A stretch of 64,000 bases of DNA. It comes from Rhipidocladum racemiflorum (Eukaryota > Streptophyta > Magnoliopsida > Poales > Poaceae). The notes below the pieces were generated by a model. The model was given only the letters and a program-made list of their open reading frames with translations, was not told the origin of the DNA and did not search any database. Location of the stretch: positions 21,133,374-21,197,373 of the forward strand of contig CM070580.1 in NCBI GenBank assembly GCA_036346355.1, in the 5' to 3' direction. This document shows positions 1-11,496 of this stretch, piece after piece. Position 1 is the first letter of the stretch, and each line of letters opens with the position of its first letter. The position numbers and the translations under genes were made by a program.

Positions 1-28
1 TGGCAAAGTTTGATCATTTTGCTCGGCA

Positions 29-178
29 TTAGGTTGTGCGTCCTACGAGGACCCTAAGCCACATTTGGAGCTTCTTGCTCGCAAGCATGATCTTCAAATT
101 TGATGCCCATGTGAGATAGTTCTGTCCATTCGGGGTCAGTTCTTTAAACTCACGTTTGACAATGCCAGGTATTTGCAT
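29..178 (-). pseudogene. N-terminal fragment of copia-type gag
   Basis: A 49-codon reading frame starts at the ATG complementary to 176-178 and ends at a TAA at 29-31. It contains a NYLTW box followed by a lysine-rich helix (LKIMLASKKL). This resembles the N-terminus of plant copia-type gag proteins, where NYxxWA is characteristic. Gag would form the cytoplasmic particle that packages element RNA. The early stop shows that this copy is broken. Upstream is the leader of the same element. The call is by motif recognition only. Confidence 0.55.
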
Positions 179-1588
179 ATTCACAAGATTCTTTCTTTAG
201 ATTACTTCGTGTAATCTAATAGATAGTGGTTGCAAAAATTCATAAATGCATAAAACAAATTCTCATGAATTTCCAGTAAACTAAAAGAAAACAATAATAC
301 AAGATTCATAATTACGGGATTCATAAATGCAAGATTCATATATACACAGATTCATAAATATTCATAAAAAATCATAAATACAGCTTCGTGCATGTATGTG
401 ATCGGCTTCGTGCATGCGATCAGTTTATCTGCGCGATCGACTTCATGTATGCCATCAGTTCATGTGCATGATCGACTTCGTGCGATCTGTTTCATGTGCA
501 CGATCGGCCGTGCATCGCGATCGGATTCATATGCATGATCGACTTCATGCGATCTGTTTCATGTCGCGTGATCGGCCGTCGCGGCGATCGGATTCATACG
601 TCGATCGGCTTTGTGTGCACGATCGGCCGTTCGATCGGCATAAGCGCGCCGTGCGTCTGGTATTTGTCGATTCCATGCACGTCGGCCTTCTTGGCGCGAC
701 GGTGGCGGTCGTCGGCATGCTTGAATTTCCAATAAATTATATTAAGGTAATTTTTCATCATTACTTGATAACAGAAAATAAATTCCAACATAAATTAAAT
801 GCGTTGTAATGCTAATTACAACTTATGTAACTCTCGTTGGTTGGGAGCGAAGCAGTGCTTGAATATCTCCGTCAATTCGACTCTTGGCCAGGTCAACCTG
901 CCCCTAGGGCTCACATGAGGGAGGGAGCACTTCCCGTTTCCGGGTGCCAATTAAAGAACCAAGCCTCATGTGTGTTTTTCTAGACACCAATTGTCTCATG
1001 TCTGTTTATTCATTACCAAAATCAAATCCCAACCACTCAGGTTCTGTTGCCAATTAAACGTGCATGTAGTGATGGCTTCGTGCCCACGCATCTTGTTGCC
1101 GTGATAGGGCTTCGTGCCGATGTACTATAGCGATCTCAGAGCTTCATGCTACGATCTGCGAAAGTTGTTGTGAACTTGTAGCTTCGTGCCACGTTGAAGA
1201 ACACGGTACTTAGATGCGTAGATTAGATGCATACTCGTAGCTTCATGCCACGATTAGATGCATTCATACTATGTACTAGAGAAACACCGCGAACTCGTAG
1301 CTTCGTGCCACATAGATGCGCGTAAAGAATTGAACGAGCTATTAGATTCAATCTTATGTTTCTCACCTTTCCAATCTATTCTTCGGTAGGCTATCGCGTA
1401 GGATAGAGTCGCGTAGGACTTTTTCTTTCGGCAATCCGAGTGGATGCCGGCTTGATGGCGAGTTGATTGCAGATCGGATCGGGCGATCAATCGCCGGTAG
1501 TAGTTGTTCGTCGTTGTCGACGATCCTTCACTTCTTGTCTTTTTCTCACCTTTCAATCTTTCTCCGTTAGAGCTTCGTGCTGATAACG

Positions 1589-1808
1589 TGTTAAACAACC
1601 TCGCTATCGAATAGTCTGGGGTTGCCTAATAGATCTAAACTGGAGAATAGAGAGAGAGGGAGAGAGACACAATATGAGGAGGAACTGCTCTGCTTTATTA
1701 TTCTGATTGCTTGTGTGTACAAAGGGGTAGCCCCTGCCTCCTATATATAGCGGTTCTGCTTAGAGATAAGGAAGAGTCCATATAGGATACGAATCCGGTT
1801 TCCTAACA
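1589..1808 (-). repeat. Short LTR (about 220 bp), 5' LTR of the copia element
   Basis: The plus-strand borders are TGTTAAAC at 1589 and CCTAACA ending at 1808, giving the TGTTA...TAACA ends of an LTR. Read on the minus strand it holds a TATATATA box near 1740-1746 and an AATAAT/AATAAA-like polyadenylation region near 1697-1704. Inside the LTR edge the minus strand continues CGTTATCAGCACG, the presumed primer-binding side. No partner LTR is in the window. Confidence 0.6.
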
Positions 1809-3390
1809 TTCGGCACAATGCTTCTGGAGAAAAAAGCAGAGGAGCACCAGGGCCTCTGTTACGCGGTGGTAGTTTCACTTTTCTCAACAACAACAAAAAA
1901 AATGGTGCTGCGCTCGAGTTCAAGGGTTGCTGTCCCGGAACCCCCGGTGTTTGGTGAGATCCGCACGTTGAGGAACTGGGTTCCATAGGCGGAGCCAAGG
2001 CCGGAGTGTAGGTGGGCCTGGTCCCCGGTCGGCGTCGTTGGCCCAACAGGACCAAGAGCCAGGAGGGCTGATGCCTGGTGGAGACTCGTGATTTGTGAAG
2101 ACGTGGACTCGTGGGGAGACGCCAGGCGGGAGACCGAACGATCGCGTCCCAGCTGGTCTCACGTCCGATCGCCAGTGTCATGGTCTCGCGTGCTCCCTCG
2201 GTCCCTCCACGACTCGCCTCGCGTGCGGCGTGCTCCCTCCATGACTCTGTCCGTCACTCTCGCGTCTCGCCGGTCGCAGCCAGCGTCACTGCGCCAGGAG
2301 TCCAGCTATCCAAGATAGACGGTATGTATGTGCAATCCAAGCCCTAGTAGTCTAGTATCGAGCACAACTGTACAATCATTACTAGATGTTCATTTCATTC
2401 TTAGCCCCCCTATAATTTTCTAGGATCTACCATATTGTTACACCGGCGAGTTGCGACGGTCACATACGCAGTATCTTTATACCACTATCTACTATTAGTA
2501 GATGGTTTCGACTGAAGCACCATTCGTTGCAGTGTCAATTAATCTGGTTTGCGTATATTGGTGTACAGGTGCAAAGTTGCAAATTCCGATCCAGCGATAT
2601 TCCCCGTTTCTCTTCCATCGTGTCACGCAACGAAATCACCACAGCACCCCCAGAGAAAAAGCCACCATCCCTAAAGAGTTAGCCATGCGTGCACAATTCC
2701 TTAGTTAACGATTGCTGATAATTCCTTAATCATATAGTAACTGAACTTCTGAGCTGGTTTATTAATATGATTTTTTTATGCATATGCATGGTTCCATGCA
2801 TCTCATTATTGCTAAGATCACCAAACCGCCACATTTTGTTGTTCTAAGCGCGGCATTGTCGGTTTAGTTAATCTTCAGCTAACAGTACAATGAATATGAT
2901 GTATGGGTAGGCAACGGATGAAGGATGATATGCTAAGAGTAGATTGCTAACATGCTATATAACTCGCGTTGCGGTGCATGCAACGAACAAACAGCCCATG
3001 GATGCAGGTTGCTTATTTGCGCGTTTTCCCCAAAGCTGGGCCACGGCCTGGGCATACATATACCAGGCTGTCTCCTGAACAAATATGATAAGTCCAGGCC
3101 CCCAGGGCGGTGATACAACGTGCGTGAGGAACTCACCCAAACTATCAGGAAGCCACGCCACAGCGTGGAGTAAAGTTATATATACTAGGGAGTGACCATG
3201 TGCTGCAATGAAATATAATTAAGATGTTATGATACAAATTAAAATTTTAGATATTCTAAAATTTTTTTTGCAATATTTTTAATAAACCGAGGACCTGCGG
3301 GTAATTTAAAAACTCAAGAGCTTTTCTGCAAAATAGCGTTGACAGAACCAATTAACCACTAACCCTAAACCAAACCTTATCTACCCACCC
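1809..3390. other. Intergenic sequence without recognisable gene
   Basis: Overlapping short open frames on both strands at 1920-2350 sit in GC-rich sequence and show no recognisable motif. From 2350 onward the sequence is mixed AT-rich DNA. I see nothing that supports a gene, RNA or intact transposon here. Confidence 0.5.
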
Positions 3391-4069
3391 TTGACCCTCT
3401 CTCCCTCTTTTACTGCCTCAGCACCGCCTCTCTCTCTCTCTCTCTATCTCCCCCATGCGTCGCTGCCTTCGGTAGCCTCCCTGGCTTCCCTTCGTCTTCT
3501 TCTACCGACCCCCCTCACTCTCCTATGTTATCGTTGCTCGCAAGCACATCATCAACACACCCTAGCACTGCTGGCTAATCTGCCAACTCCAGTGGCTTTC
3601 TTCGCCTAGCAAGAGGCAGATCTCCCTATCGCTCTTCTCCACTGATGGTGGTCGGCAGTGGCATGGCGTCCGATTGGGAAGACTAGATATGGAGGTGTAG
3701 CGGCGGGAGGAGGCAAGATGCAGCGGCAACAATCGAGGATAGGGCTCCTCTATCCCTCTTGCTCTTATCTACCGATGGTGACCGGCGGCGAGTGGTGACA
3801 TGGTCTTATCTACCCACCCTCACTCTAGCACCATCACCAATACACCCCAGTGTGCCAGCCGATTATCCAAGTTCGGTAGGAGATAGATCTTTCTCTCGCT
3901 CTTCTCCATTGATGACAACAAGCGGTCAATGGCAGATGGTGGCACGCCGTGGCAGCGAGGGAGGTTGAATCCGATGGTGTAACAGCAGGGAAGCCCGAAC
4001 GTGGTGGTAACGGTGGTGGAGAGTGGGGACGAGGCTCATTGATCTGTATCTCGCACTTCTTCGGGATGG
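3391..4069. repeat. CT-rich degenerate repeated segment
   Basis: Three loosely similar blocks near 3620, 3745 and 3890 each contain a 'ctctt(a/c)tc(c/t)a(c/t)(c/t)gatg' core followed by 'gcgg'-type sequence. They follow a CT microsatellite at 3428-3447. Open frames across the region are compositional. It may be an old captured or duplicated gene fragment, but no protein family is recognisable. Confidence 0.3.
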
Positions 4070-4962
4070 AGGTATAAGGTCGTGGAGGCTAACTAGTGGG
4101 GGTGAATAGATGGTTTTAAAATACTCTTTGGCCAAAACTAATTTTATATACAGAAGCGTAAATCAAAACAATTTTGCCTAATTAAGGCATAAATCTACTA
4201 GTCTTAATAAGTGCACAACAAACAACTTATATCTTAGTCAATGTTTGCAATCCTAGTGTGACAAGCAAGTAAATCAATCCCAGGAATATATATTACGACA
4301 ATGTAAATCACAAAAGAGCAAACCACAATGATACACGATCTTTTTACCATAGTGTTTGAAGACTTGTAGGTCTCCCCTAGTCCACATTGAGGTAAGCCAA
4401 AACGAATTGAATTAGCTCTACGGATTAAGCCACACACCTTGAATCCACTAGTGGTAGCTCTTTTCCCTTTCTGGTAGATGAGATCCAACCTTCACAACAC
4501 TCCAGGCCTTCTCAAAGGTGTCTTGAGAACATCACCATATCACGACATCTCCATACCGTTAAGGTGTTGGCAAAAAATAATAGTAACAACCCAAGCATCT
4601 TACTTGACCCTCACTAAGTGAAACACATGCATAAGTGGATACTCAATCCACCTATAGAAGCAACAAATGCAATTAGAGACATTTTTCCTTGCTCACAGTG
4701 TGCAACATGCAACGCATGCACAATTGAGAGAAGCTCACACTAGTTGAAGAGAGTGAAATGGAATGCCGCAAACCTTATTCCCATCCGACCATGTGGATAT
4801 TTATAGCCCACACATAAAACACTAGCCATTGGGCTCAAAATGAGCATATTTCAACAAGGGACCAATCAAGCCGCCAACTAATGGTCGGTCGGACCATTCT
4901 CATGTTCTAACGGCTATAAAACTAGCTATTAATATGCAACCTAATCGTTCTTATTAAGAGCA
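4070..4962 (-). repeat. Truncated copia-type LTR remnant
   Basis: The left edge (GGGGGTGAATAGATGGTTTT, near 4095) is the reverse complement of the right edge of the LTR at 34005-35623 (CTATTCACCACCCCTCTAG, near 35585). Similarity continues into the neighbouring TAAAATnCTTTGGC stretch. On the minus strand there is a TATAAATA box at about 4798-4805. The expected LTR start is not found. Sequence changes abruptly at about 4962 into gypsy coding sequence, so the remnant is truncated. Confidence 0.5.
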
Positions 4963-4965
4963 TCC

Positions 4966-5090
4966 TGTTCATATTCTAGAAGAAGCGGAACATCAAAATC
5001 GCAAATACTCAATCAAGATGATAAAAGTTCAGTGGAGCAACCACACTAAAGATGAAGCCATGTGGGAATGAGAAGACCACCTCTAATTTC
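4966..5090 (+). pseudogene. Ty3/gypsy chromodomain relic (Tekay/Del type)
   Basis: One plus-strand frame reads PVHILEEAEHQNR and then KVQWSNHTKDEAMWE before a TGA stop. This is the signature of the C-terminal integrase chromodomain of Tekay/Del chromoviruses and is closely similar to the intact version at about 51240-51380. In live elements this domain directs integration to particular chromatin. Here the rest of the polyprotein is absent and the frame is broken. Confidence 0.7.
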
Positions 5091-7734
5091 GGGGCAACGA
5101 TGGTAGCTCGAGATAGCTAGGGTTAGGGCTTTGGCTACGGGTGCTAAGGTAACGCAAACCCTCAACACGGACACAACTTAAATACCCAAGAAAGGCAACG
5201 CACGAGATGGAGTCCGTGGCAGTTACGGCGCAGTGCGAGAAATCCAACTTGGAGATGATGAATAGTACTTGATGATGAATAGTACCTGACAGGTAGGCCC
5301 CACCTATCAGTGACACAATGCGACGTGGGCTGGGCTAGCGATGCGACTGACACATTAGTCGTTGATGGGCCGGGTCGGAGAGAAGATTGGGCTGGCTGGG
5401 ATGGGTTTCATCCTGGGCACATTAGCACTATGTTACTTAATTTGTTTTTAGAAAATATAGGGAATGCAAATGAGCTCTAAATAAATAGGAAATGCACTCG
5501 AAAAAATCCCAGAAAAATCTAGAAAATACTTCCAATCACATAGAACCCAAATAAATTAATTTTGACAATTGTTCACTCGAGCATTAATCATATTAAATCA
5601 TTTTGGACTTAGGAAAATCACATATTAAGCTTTAATTACCAAACAAAATGGTGAAAATTTTTAGAGGTCTAAACTACACAAAAACTTTTCAAAGAGGTAA
5701 AAATTGAAATTCTACAAGTATCCTTGATGTAATTCACTTAGGCCACCATCACGGTTTCGTACACCACCACTTTTCCATTATTGGACAGTTTAACAGAATG
5801 CCCCACTACCGATGTTTTCCCAATTCCTTCACCTTGAAGCCTCGTCCATGCTTCGTCACCTTCTATATGACCCCAATGACTCTCATCAAGCCTCTCATGC
5901 ATTCGAATTCACTTAACTTTCCTCCCTTGCAAACGGGTCCAAGTCACTTGACACACCACATGATTTAGAATTCACCATGATCGCACCTAGCTTCCCTAAC
6001 CATTCTAGACCTTAGCTCCTCCGGAGTTTAGTCCTGGTCCACCTTGCCGTTGCCTGTCAAGTCCACCACTCTGTAAGCCTTGTTTATCTTCTGGCGATAC
6101 CTTGATCATTTTGGACCTCAACTGCCTAGGCTAGTCCCAATCCCTTAACCGCTATGGACCTAAACTCTCCTAGCTTAGTCCTTGTCTTATCTGCCTCACC
6201 ATGATGTAGCTTCGGAGTCCTACAACTAACACCAACAAGCAAACCAGCATGTAGCACCTAAAAATACACAAAATCATTGAATGAAACAATTGATAATTCA
6301 AGAACACATACATTCAAAGCTTCACACCCGAAGGTACCACCAAACCCGAAAGCCATCACATGACTCACAATACACCATGTGCACCTTACCTATCTCATCT
6401 CAGTCATCACCATGCTCATTCACTAAAGATCATCATGATTCATCCAACCATGTCACACAAAGCCTCCACATGCACCTCACAGCATGTAGGCAGAAACCTC
6501 AAAGCCCTCTCGGCATCATACTCCTCAAACATTCTCATATCCATTCTCATCAGCAACCCATACATGTCCCCGATACCCTAGACATGTTTGCCCTCTCTAG
6601 AACTCTTTGGAGGAATGAATAACACCCATCCTATAGGGATGGCAAGAGCCCAATGACGACGGGTCCACACCCCTTTCTTTTGGTCCTCAGAGGCTATGGT
6701 TCGGGGGGACACCCTTGCTCTCAAGGGCTACATCTATTGCATTACTCAAGTATAACGGGTCATCACAAAGGACCCTACCTCCTGTGACCCTTGAAAGCAT
6801 AAGGGGAACTACAACCAAGGACAAAGGCCATTCAAAGCGGCATCCCAATATAGTGGGCCTCTCGTGATAGGTGGGGCCCACTAACCTAAGGATATGCCTT
6901 CATCACTGGGACAACCCGTCATACAACCTCATAGTACAATACAACGGGCACATGAATAAAGGAAGCACATATCAAGGACTGTTGCCATCTACACAAATGA
7001 CAATTGTACTCCTCACTCGTACATATACCTTAGTTCTTACTAGAGGGGGTCAATTTCATCTTTTGTACGTGCCCAAGTGCTTGTTAATACCCTCATGTAA
7101 CTTCATTTGGGATTTGAGCTCACTTGAGAAATAAAAAATACATTCAAACTGGTGAGCCCATGGTGACATGCTCCCCAAAGGCAACCACCCATTGGCTCAC
7201 TGATAGGAGTAGAGCAGTCCTCTCAAACCCCTGAAACTGTATAAATCCATGTGTGATTTTTTTCACTCATGGATGATTGCCCGCCATATGGCCAACGTCC
7301 ACTCCCTCACTTGTGTTTGGGTTCCGTACCTACAACAAAACTCGAACCATCTGCACATACAAAAACAAGTAAACCATGTCCAATCACAAGTTCTTCTCAA
7401 CTTGACCTACGCTAGTCCAAATATGCAATATGCAATCCATATGTATCAAACCCAACCTCTTAGGATCAAACCTCAATTTAAAAGACGACTGAGAAATGGG
7501 AGTGTGGGAGCACGCGCAGCTGCCGAACAATGCTGGCCCGGCAGCATTTGCTTAACACCTAGCTGACGCTGTTGTTGTCACTGGGCCTAAACATGTGCCT
7601 AGTAATCTATGGTTGGTGCGTCACGTACACTGCCCGACTCTTCCTAATGTCGCGGCTTAGCGCTTTAGTTAATTAGGCTGTGGCTCGTGAGAAACAAGCT
7701 AGCCTGGATCTATAATGACATACGGTAGTACAGT
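5091..7734. other. Intergenic, probably decayed LTR-retrotransposon sequence
   Basis: An AT-rich stretch at 5430-5720 with repeated AGAAAA(A/T)T words resembles the start of long gypsy LTRs. The part from 5720 to 7130 contains several near-duplicated 'gacct(a/c)a..ctcc..agtcc' phrases. No open frame shows a domain. I treat this as unclassified transposon debris. Confidence 0.35.
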
Positions 7735-8515
7735 AGGGGTTAAAACGGATCGAATACGAATGGATAATAGCTCTGTTATATTTATTTTTTATTTTTCGTA
7801 AATACGGATACGAATATGGATGATCCTGATATGAATTCAAATAATATCAACTACAAATATGGAGCAAATACGAGTTGAATCGAATACTGTCACGAATATT
7901 TTTCGAAACATGAAAACCATTTAAATTGTATGTAGAGAATGAAAAAAAAATAACTAGTTTATTTGATCCAAACATTTATGAATAGCATGTAACATGCAAA
8001 GATTTGCATTTTCTGTTGAATTATGTTTAAAATAATAAGCTATGCATTTATGAGTTTTATTTTTGCATTTTGGCTACTTATGTAAAAATATTTTCTATTA
8101 AAGACATCAGTGTTCGGATTTTGAGAAAAATCTTGAAAATATTTTTAAAACAAATTGCTATACTGTGTCAGGAGCGTCACAAAAAAATTTGCAATTTTTG
8201 GAACTAGTTTGCTGATTATAAAGCATTAAAACTTGATTTCTAGATTAATTAAATTAGAAAATGATTTTGCAAATTGAAAACATTTTTGTGCTAAAACAGT
8301 ACCTTTATCCCGGCCCACGCGTTTGAATATATGGACAATCCGGATCCGTATTCGACGGATAGTAAGCTACTGAATTCGTATTTATATCTGATAGAAAAAA
8401 AAATCCATATTTGTTTCCTCCCCGATACTATTCGATAAATATCAGAGCCAACATAATCCATATTCACAAATTGTCGAAATCAATCAGAAACTATTCCATA
8501 CCTTTTCACCCTTAA
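7735..8515. mobile_element. hAT-like non-autonomous element (candidate)
   Basis: The left edge AGGGGTTAAAACGGATCGAA and the inverted right edge AAGGGTGAAAAGGTATGGAA form imperfect terminal repeats of the (C)AGGGGTGAAAA type common in hAT elements. The interior has repeated 'cgaatacg/ggatacgaat' words near both ends and an AT-rich centre without coding capacity. An 8-bp target duplication could not be identified, so the exact borders are uncertain. Confidence 0.4.
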
Positions 8516-9246
8516 CACATGTAGTTAAACTGGATTGGAATCATGTCCTCTGTTGCAGTAGCGCTTAACCATTTTCTACGTAAGGTAACTCTGGAGAGAG
8601 ACCGCAAAGTCAAATAGGACCGGGACTATGTACGCATACGGAACGTTTTTATACGACAACACATGCCATTTTCCCTTTTTGTACGAAGTGCGCGTAAGAC
8701 TTGATTGCAGAATTGAGTGTGCAAATTTACGAGACGTACGTGTAGTTTCTTTGTTGAAAAAGTTTGCATGAAGCACTCACGATGTGCAAAGTTCTTCATT
8801 TTATGCATTTCATATATAACAAGTCTGTCGTAAACATGAAGGGTACATTTCCACTAAAAAAGTACAAAGCAAATCTCTATCATCAGGTTACAATAGTATA
8901 TCTTTCTTGGCAGTAGCCGTAAAGATCGGATCTGGGTATTTCTGGTAGGTGGAAACTTGATTGTGAACACATGCAAATCTTGATTTACTGATAGGTGGAA
9001 ACTCCGTGGAAATGCAATATAACAAAAAGAAAACAACGTGACAAACCTACTCGGAAAGCGGAGATAAGGAGCTCGGCAGTCGGCACTACACCTGTACATG
9101 TCGGAGGACTAGACTCTCGAGCTCGTCACTCTCCATCACGGCACGATGATGATGATGATGATATATGAATCATATGATTGATACATATCCTGTTAAAAAT
9201 GTCGTGAGACAGTGCCATTGTAACAACCTCCAGTGCGACCCATCGA
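8516..9246. other. Downstream flank of the carboxylesterase-like gene
   Basis: This interval holds the probable 3' UTR of the gene at 9247-10248 and a short (ATG)n/(GAT)n microsatellite at 9144-9161. No canonical AATAAA was found close to the stop codon on the minus strand. The other open frames are short and featureless. Confidence 0.4.
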
Positions 9247-10248
9247 TCACAACCTGCTCTTCCCAACTTGTACGTCGCTGCCGGCGCCGGCGTGCCGGCG
9301 GACGAAGTCCGTCACCTGCGCGATGAACTCCGCGGCGCGGTCGGCCTTGAACAGCTCCATCGCGTGGTACCCGGCGCCGTCAAGCCGTGCCTCCACGGCC
9401 ACCCCGGCCTTCTGCAGCGCCTCCACCAGCGTTCTCTGCCGGTCCCTCGGCGGGTCCTTCACCCGACCGAGCACCAGGCACGGCGGCAGCCTCCGCAGCC
9501 GCGCCGTTCCCACGCCGGCCAACATGGCATCCGGGTTGCAGTACTCGTGGTCCCGGTCGGCCCCGAACGGCAGCGCGAGCTCCAAGAGCAGGTCGTTTGC
9601 CGGCAGCGGCAGGACGCGGTCGTCCACCGACGCCTCCTCCGCCGCCGTCCTCTTCACGCCGCTGTGGTGCGGCTGGTTCAGTATCAAACCGCGCAGCTCC
9701 ACGCCCTCGTCCACCGCCGCCAGCGCCGCGCGGAATGCGATGCTCGCGCCCGCGTGGCAGCCCATCAAGAAGACGGCCCTGCCGGGCGAGCCAGCAGCGT
9801 GCGCGCGGACCCACCGGACCGCGTCGGCGGCGTCCTCGAACGCGGCGGGGAGGCGGTGCTCGGGCGCGAGGCGGTAGTCGACGGAGGCGACGGCCGCGGG
9901 GATAGTGGCGGCGAGAACAGCGCAGTTGTTGTGGAACGGCTCGGAGGCGGCGCGGAAGAGGACGTACCCGCCGCCGTGGAAGTACAGGATCAACGGCAGC
10001 CTGCATCCTCGGGGAGCCGCATCGTGGACGCCGGACGGCACGAAGAGGCGGACGGTCGTGCCGTTTTCGTCGTTGAGTGGCGCGTCGTTGGAGTGGACAA
10101 TGCGGCGCGCGGGCCCGTCCTCGCCGTCCGCGTTGGTGACCGCAACGGGCTCCCCCGCCGGCGCCGGCGGGACGAGCTTCTCATCGCCGTTCCGGGTGAG
10201 CGACCCGTCGGGGTTGAAGCGGATGTTGAGGTACTTGTAGGGGTCCAT
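9247..10248 (-). CDS. CXE-family carboxylesterase-like protein lacking the catalytic serine
   Basis: An intronless 333-aa frame encodes an alpha/beta-hydrolase of the plant CXE/GID1-like family (hormone-sensitive-lipase type); about 310-340 aa is usual. The oxyanion-hole motif HGGG is at residues 91-94, followed by the family block VDYRLAPEHRLPAAFEDA. The nucleophile elbow, normally G-x-S-x-G, reads GCHAG at 163-167, so the Ser position (165) is His. The other triad members appear present: Asp265 (in GRVKDPPRD) and His295 (in GYHAMELF). No signal peptide is seen, so it is probably cytosolic or nuclear. The start is the first Met of the frame and gives the family's usual MDPYKYL-type N-terminus. 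Coding GC content is very high, typical of grass single-exon genes. It may be a non-catalytic binder (the receptor GID1 lost its triad His) or a decaying paralogue. The substrate is unknown. Confidence 0.9.
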   Translation of the reverse strand: MDPYKYLNIRFNPDGSLTRNGDEKLVPPAPAGEPVAVTNADGEDGPARRIVHSNDAPLNDENGTTVRLFVPSGVHDAAPRGCRLPLILYFHGGGYVLFRAASEPFHNNCAVLAATIPAAVASVDYRLAPEHRLPAAFEDAADAVRWVRAHAAGSPGRAVFLMGCHAGASIAFRAALAAVDEGVELRGLILNQPHHSGVKRTAAEEASVDDRVLPLPANDLLLELALPFGADRDHEYCNPDAMLAGVGTARLRRLPPCLVLGRVKDPPRDRQRTLVEALQKAGVAVEARLDGAGYHAMELFKADRAAEFIAQVTDFVRRHAGAGSDVQVGKSRL

Positions 10249-10369
10249 CGCGTTCGCTCCTACTACTGCGTAACCGAGCTACCTGTATATTAACTCACCG
10301 GCGAGGCAAGCCTGGGTGTTGCTCGCACGCACACGCGGACTTGGAGCGGCGTAACCGAGCGCGCAGCGC

Positions 10370-10377
10370 ATATATAG
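10370..10377 (-). promoter_or_regulatory. TATA box of the carboxylesterase-like gene
   Basis: A minus-strand CTATATATG lies about 120 bp upstream of the ATG at 10248. It predicts a transcript start near 10340 and a 5' UTR of roughly 90 nt. The surrounding region to about 10800 is GC-rich. The assignment is by consensus and position only. Confidence 0.55.
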
Positions 10378-11496
10378 CTCGCGCGGCGCGGGAGCAGGCG
10401 ACCGGCTGGGAGTTGCGAGCTGTGCGACTTACTCCATCAGAGGGCGACGGGCGCGCGCGGGGGAGACGGTGGTAGTTGGGCGTGACCCGATTGATGGATC
10501 CACGGCCGTCCCCACCGAGCAGAGCACACGGCATGCCCGCGCGCGGAATCCACCACCGGCCGCGGTGGGGCTCCCGGGCCCCCGGCTACGTTCATACCTG
10601 TGGGCGAAGGGACGGACGGACGGATAGGCTAGATCGCCACCCGCCGCGCGGTGGCGGACTGGCGGGGGAAGGGACCCAGCCTGCCACCTTAATGGCGCCC
10701 CAACTAACACCACGTACGCCTTGTGCGAGTGGCCGGATGCGGCCACGTACGCCGCGGGACTGTCGTGTCCTGCAGCCAACGCAAAGTGGCAGCTTCTGAA
10801 TGGCGAAATTCATGACCTTGCCGATCGAACGGTAATCTTTGTGAAAAAGATTTCTAAAATTTGTTAGCGTTCACTTTCATGGCCTAAAGAAATTTGCATA
10901 TATAAGTACGCTCACGCTTCAACACGTATAGATTCCGTTAGGCCAACCAGCAACACTTTTCAGCGTCCCCCGAAGACAATCAAGCCCAGGGAGGAGCAAT
11001 AATGTAAGAAAATGGTGTGTAGCTGGATTGTCTTATTCCTGATCGTCTCCTCGCCATCAACTCCCTGACGTTGAGATAGGATTTTGTCATAATTATTGAG
11101 ATATAGTTGAACTATATTTTTTTTTGGACATATTCGAATCTATCTTTAACGGATTTCCTTCTATAAATATGTCACTCCTTTGTAAAAAAAATTTCAATCT
11201 AACAAAGAGAAGAAAGTTTTGCCTTACTATATCATGTATGTATTTTCATGATTGTTCTGGCTATTCAATAGGTATATTGTGTTTCATCTACTGTGGTTGT
11301 CATCGTTTTACATCATCTAAAATATTTTTTGTTTTTTCTTCTGAAAGGACACCCGTAGATGTCACCGCAATGAGTCGAACCCCCCACGGATGCTGACCAT
11401 ACGCCACAACAGGGGTCATCAGGTTTTAGTTATGGCTGTGATGAGGCTGAGCGCCAAAAGCACCGCCCTCATTATGTCATTTTTATCATCTCGCTC
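10378..11496. other. Upstream region of the carboxylesterase-like gene, no gene seen
   Basis: The part from 10378 to about 10800 is GC-rich promoter-proximal sequence, and open frames there on both strands are compositional. The part from 10800 to 11496 is AT-rich. A 90-codon frame at 11124-11396 has no recognisable motif and ordinary low-complexity composition, so it is not called as a gene. Confidence 0.45.

Larger units (their letters stand above)
1..1808 (-). mobile_element. 5' portion of a Ty1/copia-type LTR retrotransposon
   Basis: Read on the minus strand, an LTR (1589-1808) is followed by an approximately 1.4-kb leader rich in degenerate copies of a short motif (AGCTTCGTGC as written on the plus strand). 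The start of a gag-like reading frame lies at the left edge. The rest of the element would lie beyond the window. The family call rests on the gag fragment. No second LTR is visible, so insertion age and target duplication cannot be judged. Confidence 0.65.

Noticed and set aside
9268..10293. 341-codon plus-strand open frame opposite the carboxylesterase-like gene, and a 208-codon minus frame
   Set aside because: They are mirror frames in very GC-rich coding DNA. They have Arg/Val/Ala-rich composition and no domain, while the 333-aa frame has clear family motifs.
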